Shown: in pieces, positions 16,665-27,157 of the stretch | Layout of the letters: each line of letters starts with the position of its first letter | Numbering within the stretch: the first letter of the stretch is position 1 | Assembly (NCBI RefSeq): GCF_000972385.1 | Contig: NZ_JXTE01000051.1 | Coordinates: forward strand, 1-64,000 | Length of the DNA: 64,000 nt | Direction of reading: 5' to 3' | Origin: Streptomyces sp. WM6386 | GTDB taxonomy: Bacteria; Actinomycetota; Actinomycetes; Streptomycetales; Streptomycetaceae | Made by a program: the position numbers and the translations under genes | The notes under the pieces: model-generated | Seen by the model: the letters and a program-made list of their open reading frames with translations, nothing else | What the model was told of the DNA's origin: nothing | The model's database searches: none

Positions 16665-17432
16665 ATGGTCGCTGCCCCGGTTCTGGAGGAGCTGCGGGAG
16701 GTGGTCCAGCCGCAGGCCAAGCTGGCCAGCCGCAACGGTGAGCACTGGGCGGGCCGGCTGTACATGCGGCGCGTGTCGCTGCGGTTCACCCGGCAGCTGG
16801 TGCGGACGCGGGTCACGCCGGACCAACTGACCTGGACCATGGTCGTGTTCGGGGTCGCCTCGGGGGCCGCGCTGATGATTCCGGGGCTCACCGGTGCCGT
16901 ACTGGCCGTGGTGTGCATGCAGTTGTTCCTGCTCTTCGACTGCGTGGACGGGGAAGTCGCGCGCTGGAAGGGGCAGAACAGTGCGGGTGGGATCTATGTC
17001 GACCGGCTGGGTGCCTATCTGGCCGACGCGGCGCTGATGGCGGGGGCGGGGTATCGGGCGGCCGAGTCCGGGGCCGGGGGGTGGCTGTCCGTCGGGGTCG
17101 CCACCGCGTTGGGGGTTGTGCTGCTGAAGGCGTCCACCGATCTGGTGGATGTGGCCCGGGCGCGGCGGGGGCTCGGGGTTGTCGACGACGAGGCGACGCG
17201 GCCGCGGTCGCAGGGGGTGGCGTCGGTACGGCGACTTGCCGCCGCGTTCAAGATTCACCGGGTGACGAATGGGATCGAGGCGTCGCTGGTTCTGCTGGTT
17301 GCCGCGGTCGCGGATGAGGTCACCGGCGGTATCGAGCCGACTCGGTGGGTACTGGGTGCGTTGGCTGTCATCACGTGGGTGATGGTGCCGGCGCATCTGT
17401 TGTCGATCTTGTCGTCGTCGCGATTGCGCTGA
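16665..17432 (+). CDS. CDP-alcohol phosphatidyltransferase
   Basis: A 255-residue membrane enzyme of the family that joins CDP-linked and free alcohols in phospholipid synthesis. The signature D-x2-D-G-x2-A-R is present as DCVDGEVARWKGQ, followed by AGGIYVDRLGAYLAD. The first three aspartates of the family are there, but the position of the fourth (normally D-x3-D) is Ala, with an Asp four residues later. The ATG at 16665 has AGAAGGAAGAACGG upstream. It has about six predicted helices and a basic N-terminal region that should be cytoplasmic. The substrate is not known; Streptomyces has several such paralogues. It is convergent with argG through a shared terminator. Confidence 0.87.
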   Translation: MVAAPVLEELREVVQPQAKLASRNGEHWAGRLYMRRVSLRFTRQLVRTRVTPDQLTWTMVVFGVASGAALMIPGLTGAVLAVVCMQLFLLFDCVDGEVARWKGQNSAGGIYVDRLGAYLADAALMAGAGYRAAESGAGGWLSVGVATALGVVLLKASTDLVDVARARRGLGVVDDEATRPRSQGVASVRRLAAAFKIHRVTNGIEASLVLLVAAVADEVTGGIEPTRWVLGALAVITWVMVPAHLLSILSSSRLR

Positions 17433-17470
17433 GCGGCTGCCGTCATCGGTGGTTGGCTGACTGCTGCGCC

Positions 17471-17505
17471 GTCGTGGCTTGTCGCGCAGTTCCCCGCGCC
17501 CCTGA
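17471..17505 (+). repeat. Streptomyces dispersed repeat, copy 2
   Basis: Intergenic copy differing from copy 1 in only a few bases (GTCGTGGCTT then GTCGCGCAGTTCCCCGCG then CCCCTGAC). It lies just before the terminator that separates the phosphatidyltransferase gene and argG. Confidence 0.8.
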
Positions 17506-17535
17506 CGGGGCGCTGCAGGACCCGGCGGAAACAAG

Positions 17536-17566
17536 AAAGGCCGGTCGGATGTTCCGACCGGCCTTT
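17536..17566. terminator. bidirectional hairpin terminator
   Basis: A perfect 14-bp stem (AAAGGCCGGTCGGA / TCCGACCGGCCTTT) with a 3-base loop and A/T tracts on both sides. It lies between convergent genes (phosphatidyltransferase and argG), so it should stop transcription in both directions. Confidence 0.9.
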
Positions 17567-17587
17567 TCCTTACGTTTGTTGCCTTGC

Positions 17588-19077
<1,490 letters not shown>

Positions 19078-19100
19078 ACCCCGGTGGTGAGTGGCGCCCG

Positions 19101-19697
19101 TCACTCTCCCGCGACCGAGCGCCAGATGCGTTCCGGCAGGATCCGCGCCGCCTCGTCGAGGTCGACGTCGTCGATACCGGACAGCCGGCGCCGGGCGACG
19201 CCGATCACCGGCCCCATCACCAGCGACTCGATCAGCCCGAGAGGAAGCGGTGCCAGCTCTCCCGACTCGACGTGCAGCTGGATCCACGCGGTCATCGGCG
19301 ACAGCCTCGCCTCCTGGGCGTCACGGAGTTCCCGGCCGTTGGCCATGCCGCGGCGGTCGGCCATGGGGGAGTGGAGGAGCAGCGCCGCGTCGTGGTGTTC
19401 CTGGACGAATCTCAGGTACGCGGCCACGATCGCGCGGATGCCGGTGCGTGCGGTACGGGTCCCTTGTACCGCCGTGACCAGCTCGCCCAGCATGCGGCCC
19501 AGCCAGCGGTTCATCAGTGCGTCGGTCAGGCCGTTCAGGCTGCCGAAGTGGTGGTAGAGGCTGCCGAGGCTCACGCCGCTGGCCTGGGTGATCGCGTTGA
19601 CGGTCAGGCCCTGCTCGCCCGCCTCCGCGTACACGCGCAGCGCGGCGTCGAGAAGCAGCTCGACCGTGGCCTCGCCGCGTTGTTGCTTGGGGCTCAT
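19101..19697 (-). CDS. TetR-family regulator
   Basis: A 198-residue repressor. The N-terminal DNA-binding part is canonical: LLLDAALRVYAEAGEQGLTVNAITQASGVSLGSLYHHFGSLNGL, with the recognition helix at about residues 40-47. The C-terminal ligand domain (AYLRFVQEHHDAALLLHSP) is helical and gives no hint of the effector. The gene stands alone between argG and the oxidoreductase, all on the same strand. AT-rich sequence upstream (TTCTAGAGTGAATTTCTAGAAA at 19723-19744 on the plus strand, with two TTCTAGA copies in inverted-repeat-like order) may be its own operator. Confidence 0.88.
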   Translation of the reverse strand: MSPKQQRGEATVELLLDAALRVYAEAGEQGLTVNAITQASGVSLGSLYHHFGSLNGLTDALMNRWLGRMLGELVTAVQGTRTARTGIRAIVAAYLRFVQEHHDAALLLHSPMADRRGMANGRELRDAQEARLSPMTAWIQLHVESGELAPLPLGLIESLVMGPVIGVARRRLSGIDDVDLDEAARILPERIWRSVAGE

Positions 19698-19722
19698 CGG
19701 CGTCAGCGTAGAGCAGCTGTCG

Positions 19723-19744
19723 TTCTAGAGTGAATTTCTAGAAA
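19723..19744. promoter_or_regulatory. possible operator of the TetR gene
   Basis: The stretch TTCTAGAGTGAATTTCTAGA lies 26-45 bases before the TetR start. It holds two copies of TTCTAGA, itself nearly palindromic (TCTAGA), separated by GTGAAT. It is strikingly A/T-rich for this genome. Autoregulation is an inference from position. Confidence 0.4.
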
Positions 19745-19854
19745 ACTCCTCCAATTTTTCCCCCGACTGGTCCAGACTGATCGCTGCCGGACGTGCGCGT
19801 CCGCCCGTATCCGGGGGGAACGGGCGGGCCGCCGCCGGTCTTACGGGGAGTGCC

Positions 19855-20832
19855 CTACTGGCCGTTCACCCGCAGCAGCAGCTTGCCCGTGCTCGACCGC
19901 GTCCCCATCAGCCGGTGCGCCTCCGCCGCCTCGGCCAGGCCGAACTCGGCGGTGACGGGGAGCGTGACGGTTCCGTCGGCGACCTTCGCGAAGGCCCGCT
20001 CGGTGAGTGCCCGCAGCTCGTCCGGCGCGGTCTGGGCGAGGGTGAGGATGGAGAAGCCGCCGACGGTCACGCCGTACGGGAACAGCTCGGGCTGCCCGAC
20101 GCTCCATGGCTGGGCGCCGCTCGCGTTGCCGAAGGAGACGAGGCGCCCGAAGGGGGCGAGGGCGGCGAGTGAGGCGCGGAAGGTGTCGCCGCCGACGGGG
20201 TCGAGGGCGAGGTCGACGCCGCGGCCGTGGGTGGATTCCTGTACGGCCTTCTCGAAGTCGCCGACGAAGACCTCGTCGTAGGAGCCGTGCTCCTTCGCGA
20301 ACGCGGCCTTCCCCAAGCTCGACACGACCCCCAGGACGGTGGCCCCGGCCGCCTTCGCCAGCCGGCCCGCGACCGTCCCGACACCGCCGGCGGCACCCTG
20401 TACGAGGACCGTCTCGCCGGGCTGGAGCCGGCCTACGGAATGGACGAGCGCGTACGACGTCGGCAGCACGGTCGGCAGGGTCGCGGCGGTGCGCAGACCG
20501 ACGCCGGAGGGCACCGCGAAGACGGTGGCCACGTCCGCGACGACGACCTCGGCATAGGCGCCGCCGGCGGTCAGCGCGGCGACCTCCTGCCCGACGGCGA
20601 GCCCGGTGACGCCCGCGCCGAGGGCCCGCACGCGCCCGGAGACCTCCAGCCCCGGCCGGAAGGGAAGTGACGGCACCCGGTACCCGGTCTCCCTCGCCTT
20701 CAGATCGGCGAAGTTGATCCCGGCGTACGCCACGTCGACGCTCACCTGCCCGGGACCGGGCTCGGGGACGTCCACCTCGACGACCTCGAGGACCTCGGGA
20801 CCGCCGTGTTCCTGGATCTCGACCGCGCGCAT
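19855..20832 (-). CDS. NADPH:quinone oxidoreductase-like MDR enzyme
   Basis: A 325-residue medium-chain reductase without the zinc ligands of alcohol dehydrogenases. It has a GroES-like N-terminal domain (GPEVLEVVEVDVPEPGPGQV...YAGINFADLKAR, the QOR pattern), the nucleotide motif VLVQGAAGGVGTVAGRLAKAAG and GVDLALDPVGGDTFRASL. It should reduce quinones or enones with NADPH. The start at ATG 20832 has GAGGTG upstream. It is divergent from an ArsR-like gene, with a 54-base symmetrical operator between them, so redox- or ligand-responsive control by that regulator is likely. Confidence 0.9.
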   Translation of the reverse strand: MRAVEIQEHGGPEVLEVVEVDVPEPGPGQVSVDVAYAGINFADLKARETGYRVPSLPFRPGLEVSGRVRALGAGVTGLAVGQEVAALTAGGAYAEVVVADVATVFAVPSGVGLRTAATLPTVLPTSYALVHSVGRLQPGETVLVQGAAGGVGTVAGRLAKAAGATVLGVVSSLGKAAFAKEHGSYDEVFVGDFEKAVQESTHGRGVDLALDPVGGDTFRASLAALAPFGRLVSFGNASGAQPWSVGQPELFPYGVTVGGFSILTLAQTAPDELRALTERAFAKVADGTVTLPVTAEFGLAEAAEAHRLMGTRSSTGKLLLRVNGQ

Positions 20833-20849
20833 GCCACACCTCGTCCGGA

Positions 20850-20903
20850 GAGTGTTCAATGAAAAGCGAACACTCACGAGTGTATGGTTTTCATCGAACA
20901 CTC
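20850..20903. promoter_or_regulatory. large concentric inverted-repeat operator between qor-like and ArsR-like genes
   Basis: A 54-base element centred at 20876.5. The outer arms GAGTGTTCAATGAAAA (20850-20865) and TTTTCATCGAACACTC (20888-20903) match at 15 of 16 positions. Inner arms GAACACTC and GAGTGTAT share the same centre. Over the whole element 22 of 27 pairs match, giving four GAGTGTT-type half-sites. It overlaps the likely promoters of both divergent genes. Confidence 0.75.
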
Positions 20904-20948
20904 TGCAAGCAGCCACTCGGCAAGGGGCGCACGGAAGGACCACGCACC

Positions 20949-21281
20949 ATGGCCACCACCAGTCATCGCGCCGCCCCCGAGCACACCCACCCCGACGACG
21001 TGCCCGTCCTGACGGCGCTCGCGGCGCTCGCCGACCCCGTACGCGTGCAACTGGTACGGGAGTTGGCCGCCTCCGCCGACTGGTCGCGCAGCTGCGGCAC
21101 CTTCGACGTGCCGGTCGGCAAGGCGGCCAAGAGCCATCACTTCGCGGTGCTGCGCGCGGCCGGGCTCATGGAGCAGCGCGACGAGGGGCCCAAGCGGGTC
21201 AACCGGCTGCGGCGGGAGGAGTTCGACGCCCGTTTCCCGGGGCTGCTGGCGCTGGTTCTGCGCGAGGATGTCGTTTCCTGA
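20949..21281 (+). CDS. ArsR-family winged-helix regulator
   Basis: A 110-residue DNA-binding protein. Its core VLTALAALADPVRVQLVRELA is the typical ArsR start, followed by VPVGKAAKSHHFAVLRAAGLMEQRDEGPKRVNRLRREEF (recognition helix and wing). No metal-binding Cys pair of the classical sensors (ELCVCDL) is present; the only cysteine is in SRSCGTFDV, so it is probably not a metal sensor. ATG 20949 has GGAAGGA upstream. It is divergent from the quinone oxidoreductase, and the intervening inverted repeat is its probable target. Confidence 0.9.
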   Translation: MATTSHRAAPEHTHPDDVPVLTALAALADPVRVQLVRELAASADWSRSCGTFDVPVGKAAKSHHFAVLRAAGLMEQRDEGPKRVNRLRREEFDARFPGLLALVLREDVVS

Positions 21282-21322
21282 CCCGTTGTGAACCGTTTGG
21301 CCCGCTCCGGCGTCACAGTGGC

Positions 21323-21949
21323 ATGACGAACCTCAGGTGGATCGCGGCGGCCGTCGCCACTGCCGGTGTGGTGGTGGGGGCAGCCCTGTACATCGACGAG
21401 CTGGAGACCGGGCACACCGACGGCGGCCTGCTCGACGCCCCCCGGGAAAGCGCCTCGGTCAAGAAGGCGAGCGCTCCGGCCGAGGACCGGTGTGTCGGCA
21501 CGGTCCCGGTGCCCCCGGACGCCGACCCCGAGGAGACCCCGCTGGACCGCAGCCTCACCCGCATCGACAAGCTGGCCGCGGGCGAGCACTCCGCCGTCTA
21601 CACCGGCATGGGGGTCGACGAGGACAAGAACGCCGCCGACATCTGGCGCATCCCCTCCGACGCCTTCGACGCGGCCGTCTGCGCCGCCGCCGAGAAGGGC
21701 GTGAAGCTACGGCTGCACTCCGCCGACGTCGACCGCGGGACCCTCGAAGCCCTCGCCGAGCGGATCAGCGAGGACATGTACCGCTGGGACGGCACCTTCC
21801 AGCTGCGTCAAGTCGGCGTCGACGAGCGGGGGTTCGTACGTGTGGGCGTCGACGACCCGAAGACGGCCGAACCCCTCGTGGAGAAGGAGTTCGGCCCCCG
21901 GTACATCAAGGTGGAGTACGTCACGCAGGCTCACGCCGACGTCGGCTGA
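21323..21949 (+). CDS. membrane-anchored or secreted hypothetical protein
   Basis: A 208-residue protein with one N-terminal hydrophobic segment (LRWIAAAVATAGVVVGAALYI) that could be a signal anchor. The exported part has a Pro/Asp-rich linker and a mixed alpha/beta region with two cysteines (CVGTVPVPP and AAVCAAAEK). No family was recognised. Its 3' end overlaps the permease gene on the opposite strand by 19 bases, and it follows the ArsR gene after 41 bases, so the two could share a transcript. Confidence 0.65.
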   Translation: MTNLRWIAAAVATAGVVVGAALYIDELETGHTDGGLLDAPRESASVKKASAPAEDRCVGTVPVPPDADPEETPLDRSLTRIDKLAAGEHSAVYTGMGVDEDKNAADIWRIPSDAFDAAVCAAAEKGVKLRLHSADVDRGTLEALAERISEDMYRWDGTFQLRQVGVDERGFVRVGVDDPKTAEPLVEKEFGPRYIKVEYVTQAHADVG

Positions 21950-23328
21950 TCCGCCCGCCGCAGCACCGCGTACAGCCCCGCGCTCACCGCGAACCCGACC
22001 AGACAGGTGATGTCGCCGAACGACGGCCACTGCTCCGGCACCCATCCGACGTACTTCTCCTGGTTGGAGAAGAGCGGCACGGACACCACGATGCCGGTCA
22101 ACAGGGCCGCGATACCCGGCCAGTTGGCGAAGGAGCGGTCGCTGATCCGGAGCGACAGCACCTCGTCCGGCGTCCGCGCCTGCCGCCACCGCTCGACCAG
22201 CACCACCCCGAGCCACGGCCCCACCCAGTACGCGATCACCAGCAGGAACGCCTCGTAGGCGTGCCCCGCGTCCGCCAGCGACGTCCACGCCGCCGCCGTA
22301 CCGGCGAGGCCGCACAGCACGACGATGGCGCCCCGGCCGAGCCACGGCGGGAGCTTCAGACCCAGCGAAGTGATGGACATGGCCGAGGAGTAGACGTTCA
22401 GGGCGTTCGCGGAGACCGCGCCGAGGATGATCGCCAGCAGTACCAAGTGGCTGAGCCAGCTGGGGAGATGGCCGGTGAAGGCGGCCGTAGGGGTGGCGCC
22501 CTCGGGGGCGACGATCGTCGCCGAGGCCGCGCCGATCACCGACACGACCGCGATCGACACGAAGAGACCGACCGCCGGGTACAGGACCGTCCGGAAGCGG
22601 TTCGCCGTGCGCGGGAGGTAACGGGAGTAGTCCGAGGCGCCCGGGTTCCAGCCCGCCGCGTAACCCCAGGCCGTGCTGAACGCCAGCAGGAAACCGCCGA
22701 TGCCGCCGCCCGCGCCGGAGCCGCCCAGGTCGGCCTCCTTGAAGGTCCACACCCCGGCCAGCAGGAAGACCACCGCGAGGGCCGGGAAGGCGTACTTCTC
22801 GAAGGCGTGGACGAAGTTGTGGCCGACGAAACCGATCACGATCTCGGCGGCGACCACGACCAGCAGGGAGGGGAGCGGCCGCAGGTCCGTCAGCGTGTTG
22901 AGGGCGAAGGCCGCGCTCACACTGTTCACCGCGAACCAACCGACGCCCGCGACGAGGGCGTTGACGCCCGACGGCAGCAGATTCCCCCGGTAGCCGAAGG
23001 AGAAGCGGCCGATCGCCATCTGCGGAACACCGAACCGCGGACCGTCCAGCGACAGGATCCCCTGCGTCAGCGCGCCCAGCGCCGTGCCCAGGAGCAGGGC
23101 CGCGGTCGCCTGCCAGAAGCTCAGACCGAAGAAGAGGACCGAGATCACGCCGATGTAGACGGTCGCGAACTTGATGTTCGGAGAGGCCCACGTCCACAGC
23201 AGCTGGAGCGGGCTGCCGTGGCGCTCGGAGTCCGGGATCGGTTCCGAGCCGGCCGTCTCGACGGCGATGACCTTGTCACCGTATGCGGGGGCGATGGCCG
23301 TGGCGGAGCCGGCCGGAGCAGTCGTCAT
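21931..23328 (-). CDS. NCS1-family cytosine/purine permease
   Basis: A 465-residue transporter with 12 predicted helices. The NCS1 pattern is clear: SPNIKFATVYIGVISVLFFGLSFWQA in helix 1, GPRFGVPQMAIGRFSFGYRGN in the loop after helix 2, and AGWNPGASDYSRYLP in the middle, with residues that contact the substrate and cation in this family. The C-terminal half has AYWVGPWLGVVLVERWRQ. Likely substrates are cytosine, purines, allantoin or hydantoin. A cytosine deaminase 8 kb away would provide a use for imported cytosine, but no direct linkage is shown. Confidence 0.92.
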   Translation of the reverse strand: MTTAPAGSATAIAPAYGDKVIAVETAGSEPIPDSERHGSPLQLLWTWASPNIKFATVYIGVISVLFFGLSFWQATAALLLGTALGALTQGILSLDGPRFGVPQMAIGRFSFGYRGNLLPSGVNALVAGVGWFAVNSVSAAFALNTLTDLRPLPSLLVVVAAEIVIGFVGHNFVHAFEKYAFPALAVVFLLAGVWTFKEADLGGSGAGGGIGGFLLAFSTAWGYAAGWNPGASDYSRYLPRTANRFRTVLYPAVGLFVSIAVVSVIGAASATIVAPEGATPTAAFTGHLPSWLSHLVLLAIILGAVSANALNVYSSAMSITSLGLKLPPWLGRGAIVVLCGLAGTAAAWTSLADAGHAYEAFLLVIAYWVGPWLGVVLVERWRQARTPDEVLSLRISDRSFANWPGIAALLTGIVVSVPLFSNQEKYVGWVPEQWPSFGDITCLVGFAVSAGLYAVLRRADQPTSA

Positions 23329-23497
23329 GCGAGGTAAGTGTCCGGTTCCGGGCGGTCGCGGCCCAGAGGCGCACTGTCCGCTTCGGGAGCCTCACCGGCG
23401 TACAACCTGCACGCATCGGCGCCACCGATGGGGGCATCGGCAGGACACCCCACTGGCGCGTGGACCAGCACCGATGCCCGCTCGTAGCGTCGGGGAC

Positions 23498-24439
23498 ATG
23501 ACCTCAGAGAGCAAGGGCACAGAGACCAGGGGCATCGCCCAGCTGACGACCGCGATGGTGCTCTCCGGCACCCTCGGCGTCTTCGTCGTCGAGTCGGGCG
23601 CCTCGCCGTTCAACGTCGTCTTCTTCCGCGTCCTGTTCGGCGCCCTCGCGCTCGGCGGCTATGTCATCGCCCGCGGCTGGCTCCGCGACCACGGCTTCAC
23701 CCCGCGCACCCTCGGACTCGCCGTCCTGGGCGGGGTGTTCATCGTCTTCAACTGGGTGTTCCTCTTCCAGTCGTACGAGAACACGTCGATCTCCGTCGCG
23801 ACGGTGGTCTACCACACCCAGCCGTTCTACGTCGTAGTGCTGGGCGCCCTGCTCTTCCGCGAGCGGCTGACGGCCGCCAAGGTCGGCTGGATCGCGCTGG
23901 CCTTCGCGGGCCTGACCCTCGTATCGGGCGTGACACCAGGGGACTTCACCAGCGGCGGCACCTATCTCCTCGGCGTCGGACAGGCGTTGCTCGCCGCCCT
24001 CCTCTACGGGCTGTCCACCCTGGTCACCAAGCGCATTACCGGCGTACGCCCCCACCTCATCGCCCTCGTCCAAGTCCTGGTCGGCATCCCGCTGTTGCTC
24101 CCCTTCGCCGACTTCGGCGCGATGGCCGGCGCGGGCGCGGACTGGGGCTGGCTGGTCGGGCTCGGGTTCATCCACACGGGCGTCATGTACGTCCTGATGT
24201 ACGCCGCCTACGCCCAGCTGCCGGTCTCGAAGATCGCCGTACTCGCCTTCGTCTACCCGGCCGTCGCGATGGTCATGGACTGGGCGGTGTACGGCCACCA
24301 CATCGGCCTCGTGCAGTCGCTGGGCGTCCCGCTGATCGTGCTGGCGAGCCTCAAGGTCACCCTGGCCCGCGATCCCCGGGTCGTCACGTCCCGTCGTACG
24401 ACGTCTGCTCCCGCACCAGCCGCACCGCAGCCTCGATGA
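23498..24439 (+). CDS. EamA (DMT superfamily) transporter
   Basis: A 313-residue membrane protein with ten predicted helices in two EamA repeats (GIAQLTTAMVLSGTLGVFVVE in the first; LLGVGQALLAALLYGLSTLVTKR in the second). Typical family features are FFRVLFGALALGG and the conserved Pro in YHTQPFYVVVLGALLFRERL. Export of amino acids or other metabolites is usual in the family. A TAGCGT element ends seven bases before the ATG, with TGGACC 18 bases further upstream, so the transcript may be leaderless. Its last 56 bases overlap the LysR gene on the other strand. Confidence 0.9.
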   Translation: MTSESKGTETRGIAQLTTAMVLSGTLGVFVVESGASPFNVVFFRVLFGALALGGYVIARGWLRDHGFTPRTLGLAVLGGVFIVFNWVFLFQSYENTSISVATVVYHTQPFYVVVLGALLFRERLTAAKVGWIALAFAGLTLVSGVTPGDFTSGGTYLLGVGQALLAALLYGLSTLVTKRITGVRPHLIALVQVLVGIPLLLPFADFGAMAGAGADWGWLVGLGFIHTGVMYVLMYAAYAQLPVSKIAVLAFVYPAVAMVMDWAVYGHHIGLVQSLGVPLIVLASLKVTLARDPRVVTSRRTTSAPAPAAPQPR

Positions 24440-25292
24440 ACAGGGTCAGATGGCGTGGCAGGCGCTTCCCCGCCCGCCACGCCACCTGCGTGTACAGCTG
24501 GAACGGCGGCTCCCACGGCAGCTCGACCAACGCCCCGGACGCCAGCTCCGCGTCCACCGTCACCCGGGGCAGCAGCGCGACACCGAGACCGCCCGCCACA
24601 CCCCGCTTGGTCGCCTCGATCGTGCCGAACTCCATGAAGGGCGGCGGGGATCCGGTGCGGTGCACGAGCTCGGACTCGAAGAGGTCGCGGTAGGGGCAGC
24701 CGGGTTCGGTGCCGACGAGCTGGACCTCGGTGAGGTCCTCCGTCTTGAGCGTGGGGGTCCGCATGGCGAGGGGATGGCCGGGCGCGGCGACCAGGACCAG
24801 CGGCTCCGGCGCGAGCACCCTGCTCTCCAGCCCCGCGTGCCCGGTCTCCGGCTCCATCAGGAAGCCCACGTCGTACGTGCCCTGCCGCAGAGCCTGCCGG
24901 GTCTCGTCGCCCAGCGTCGTGCGCAGGGAGAGCCGGACCTTCGGATGGCGGTGGTGGAAGAGCTCCAGGAGCGGCGGCAGCCGGTAGGAGGTCAGCGACT
25001 CCATCGTGCCGACGGCGAGCGTGCCCGAGGGTTCCTCCGCGTCGACGACCGCCGCGCGGGCCTCCTCGCTCAGCTCGATGATCTGGCGGGCGTACGGCAG
25101 CAGCCGCTCACCGGCCTGTGTCAGCCGGATGCGGCTGCCGAGCCGGTCGAAGAGCGGGGTGCCCAGGGAATCCTCCAGGGCGCGGATCTGGCTGGTCACG
25201 CTGGACTGCGCGTAGTTCAGCTCGGCCGCGGCCCGGGTGAAGCTCAGGACGGTCGCGACCTTCTCGAAGGTGACGAGCAGCCGCAGCTCCAT
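24384..25292 (-). CDS. LysR-family regulator
   Basis: A 302-residue LysR regulator. The winged helix is at the N-terminus ([18 protein letters not shown]...AAAELNYAQSSVTSQIRALEDSLG), and the periplasmic-binding-like sensor domain begins near residue 90 (GTLAVGTMESLTSYRLPPLL). The start at ATG 25292 shares bases with the TGA of the upstream gene (TGATG), so translation is coupled to it. It is convergent with the EamA gene with a 56-base overlap. LysR proteins often act on a neighbouring transporter, but here the two are not divergent, so the target is unclear. Confidence 0.92.
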   Translation of the reverse strand: MELRLLVTFEKVATVLSFTRAAAELNYAQSSVTSQIRALEDSLGTPLFDRLGSRIRLTQAGERLLPYARQIIELSEEARAAVVDAEEPSGTLAVGTMESLTSYRLPPLLELFHHRHPKVRLSLRTTLGDETRQALRQGTYDVGFLMEPETGHAGLESRVLAPEPLVLVAAPGHPLAMRTPTLKTEDLTEVQLVGTEPGCPYRDLFESELVHRTGSPPPFMEFGTIEATKRGVAGGLGVALLPRVTVDAELASGALVELPWEPPFQLYTQVAWRAGKRLPRHLTLFIEAAVRLVREQTSYDGT

Positions 25293-25612
25293 CAGCCGTC
25301 CTTGGAGCCGTCCTCGCCGCGCTCCTTCTTCTCCTCGCCCAGGGACTTCAGGAAATCGGGGTTGTCGTCGGGGGCGACCCACTGGCCGCGCCCGCCCCGC
25401 TCCCGCACACCGGACCAGCCCTCGGCCGCAGGGCTGCGCTTCTTGCCCGCGATCAGCCACGAGATCGAGCCGACGAGCGGGAACAGCAGCACGAGGATGG
25501 CCCACAGCGGCTTGGGCATGTGGCGGACGTCCTCCTCCTTCGTGCTGATGCAGTCGATGAACGTGTACACGCTCAGCGCCAGTGGGACGAGGAACATCAG
25601 CACCCGGAGCAT
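25292..25612 (-). CDS. PLDc_N-type small membrane protein
   Basis: A 106-residue protein with two helices ([21 protein letters not shown] and [25 protein letters not shown]). This is the pattern of the phospholipase D-nuclease N-terminal family (PLDc_N), whose members are often stand-alone membrane proteins in Actinobacteria. The C-terminal 50 residues are charged and disordered-looking ([18 protein letters not shown]). The GTG/ATG choice is simple: ATG 25612 follows AGAGGACCC. It is coupled to the LysR gene by TGATG. Function is unknown. Confidence 0.82.
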   Translation of the reverse strand: MLRVLMFLVPLALSVYTFIDCISTKEEDVRHMPKPLWAILVLLFPLVGSISWLIAGKKRSPAAEGWSGVRERGGRGQWVAPDDNPDFLKSLGEEKKERGEDGSKDG

Positions 25613-25699
25613 GGGTCCTCTCCAGCGAAACGGTCGACGGGCCGGGGGCACGGCCCCCGGGTTCAGGCCCAGGGTAGCCGCTCGGGGATACTTGACCCC

Positions 25700-27157
25700 A
25701 TGGCTTACGACGATCTTCGCTCGCTGCTCAGGGCCCTGGAGCGCGAGGGCGACCTCAAGCGCATCAAGGCCGAGGTGGATCCGTACTTGGAGGTCGGGGA
25801 GATCGTCGACCGGGTGCAGAAGTCCGGGGGTCCGGCGCTGCTCTTCGAGAACGTGAAGGGCTCCGCGATGCCCCTCGCGATGAACGTCTTCGGGACCGAC
25901 CGGCGGCTGCTGAAGGCGCTGGGCCTGAAGTCGTACGCCGAGATCTCGGAGAAGATCGGCGGCCTGCTGCGGCCCGAACTGCCGCACGGCTTCGTGGGGG
26001 TGCGCGAGGCCTTCGGGAAGCTCGGTGCGATGGCGCACGTGCCGCCGAAGAAGGTGAAGTCCGGGGACGCGCCGGTGCAGGAGGTCGTCCTCACCGGCGA
26101 CGACGTCGACCTGGACCAGCTCCCCGCCCTCTTCACCTGGCCGCAGGACGGCGGCTCCTTCTTCAACCTGGGCCTGACCCACACCAAGGACCCGGAGTCC
26201 GGGATCCGCAACCTCGGTCTGTACCGGCTCCAGCGCCACGACAAGCGCACGATCGGCATGCACTGGCAGATCCACAAGGACAGCCGCAACCACTACCAGG
26301 TCGCGGCGCGGCGGGGCGAGCGACTTCCGGTCGCGATCGCCTTCGGGTGCCCGCCGGCCGTGTCGTACGCCTCCACCGCGCCGCTCCCCGGCGACATCGA
26401 CGAGTACCTCTTCGCCGGCTTCCTCGCGGGCAAGCGGATCGAGATGGTCGACTGCAAGACGGTGCCGCTCCAGGTGCCGGCGCAGGCGGAGGTCGTGATC
26501 GAGGGCTGGCTGGAGCCGGGCGAGATGCTGCCCGAGGGCCCCTTCGGCGACCACACGGGGTTCTACACCCCGCAGGAGCCGTTCCCGGCGCTGAAGATCG
26601 ACTGCGTGACGATGCGGAAGCGGCCGCTGCTCCAGTCGATCGTGGTGGGCAGGCCCCCGACGGAGGACGGCCCGCTGGGCAAGGCGACGGAGCGCTTCTT
26701 CCTCCCCCTGCTGAAGATCATCGTCCCGGACATCGTGGACTACCACCTGCCCGAGGCGGGCGGCTTCCACAACTGCGCGATCGTCTCGATCGACAAGAAG
26801 TACCCCAAACACGCCCAGAAGGTGATGCACGCGATCTGGGGTGCCCACATGATGTCCCTCACCAAGCTGATCGTGGTGGTCGACTCCGACTGCGACGTCC
26901 ACGACCTTCACGAGGTCGCGTGGCGCGCCCTCGGCAACACGGACTACGCGCGCGACCTCTCGGTCGTCGAGGGTCCGGTCGACCATCTCGACCACGCCTC
27001 CTACCAGCAGTTCTGGGGCGGTAAGGCGGGGATCGACGCGACGAAGAAGTGGCCCGAGGAGGGCTACACCCGTGACGGAGGCTGGCCCGACATGGTGTTG
27101 TCCGACCCGGAGACGGCGGCGACGGTCGACCGACGCTGGAAGGAATACGGACTGTGA
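25700..27157 (+). CDS. mqnL: UbiD-family decarboxylase of the futalosine menaquinone pathway
   Basis: A 485-residue prenylated-FMN decarboxylase, predicted to remove the ring carboxylate after prenylation of 1,4-dihydroxy-6-naphthoate. Family features are the start [43 protein letters not shown] (the Arg/His region binding prFMN), [36 protein letters not shown] (catalytic Glu region) and the C-terminal [18 protein letters not shown]. The start at ATG 25700 is seven bases after GATACT with no Shine-Dalgarno, so it may be leaderless. It overlaps mqnP by four bases. The name follows the S. coelicolor order mqnL-mqnP-mqnM as I recall it. Confidence 0.92.
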   Translation: MAYDDLRSLLRALEREGDLKRIKAEVDPYLEVGEIVDRVQKSGGPALLFENVKGSAMPLAMNVFGTDRRLLKALGLKSYAEISEKIGGLLRPELPHGFVGVREAFGKLGAMAHVPPKKVKSGDAPVQEVVLTGDDVDLDQLPALFTWPQDGGSFFNLGLTHTKDPESGIRNLGLYRLQRHDKRTIGMHWQIHKDSRNHYQVAARRGERLPVAIAFGCPPAVSYASTAPLPGDIDEYLFAGFLAGKRIEMVDCKTVPLQVPAQAEVVIEGWLEPGEMLPEGPFGDHTGFYTPQEPFPALKIDCVTMRKRPLLQSIVVGRPPTEDGPLGKATERFFLPLLKIIVPDIVDYHLPEAGGFHNCAIVSIDKKYPKHAQKVMHAIWGAHMMSLTKLIVVVDSDCDVHDLHEVAWRALGNTDYARDLSVVEGPVDHLDHASYQQFWGGKAGIDATKKWPEEGYTRDGGWPDMVLSDPETAATVDRRWKEYGL

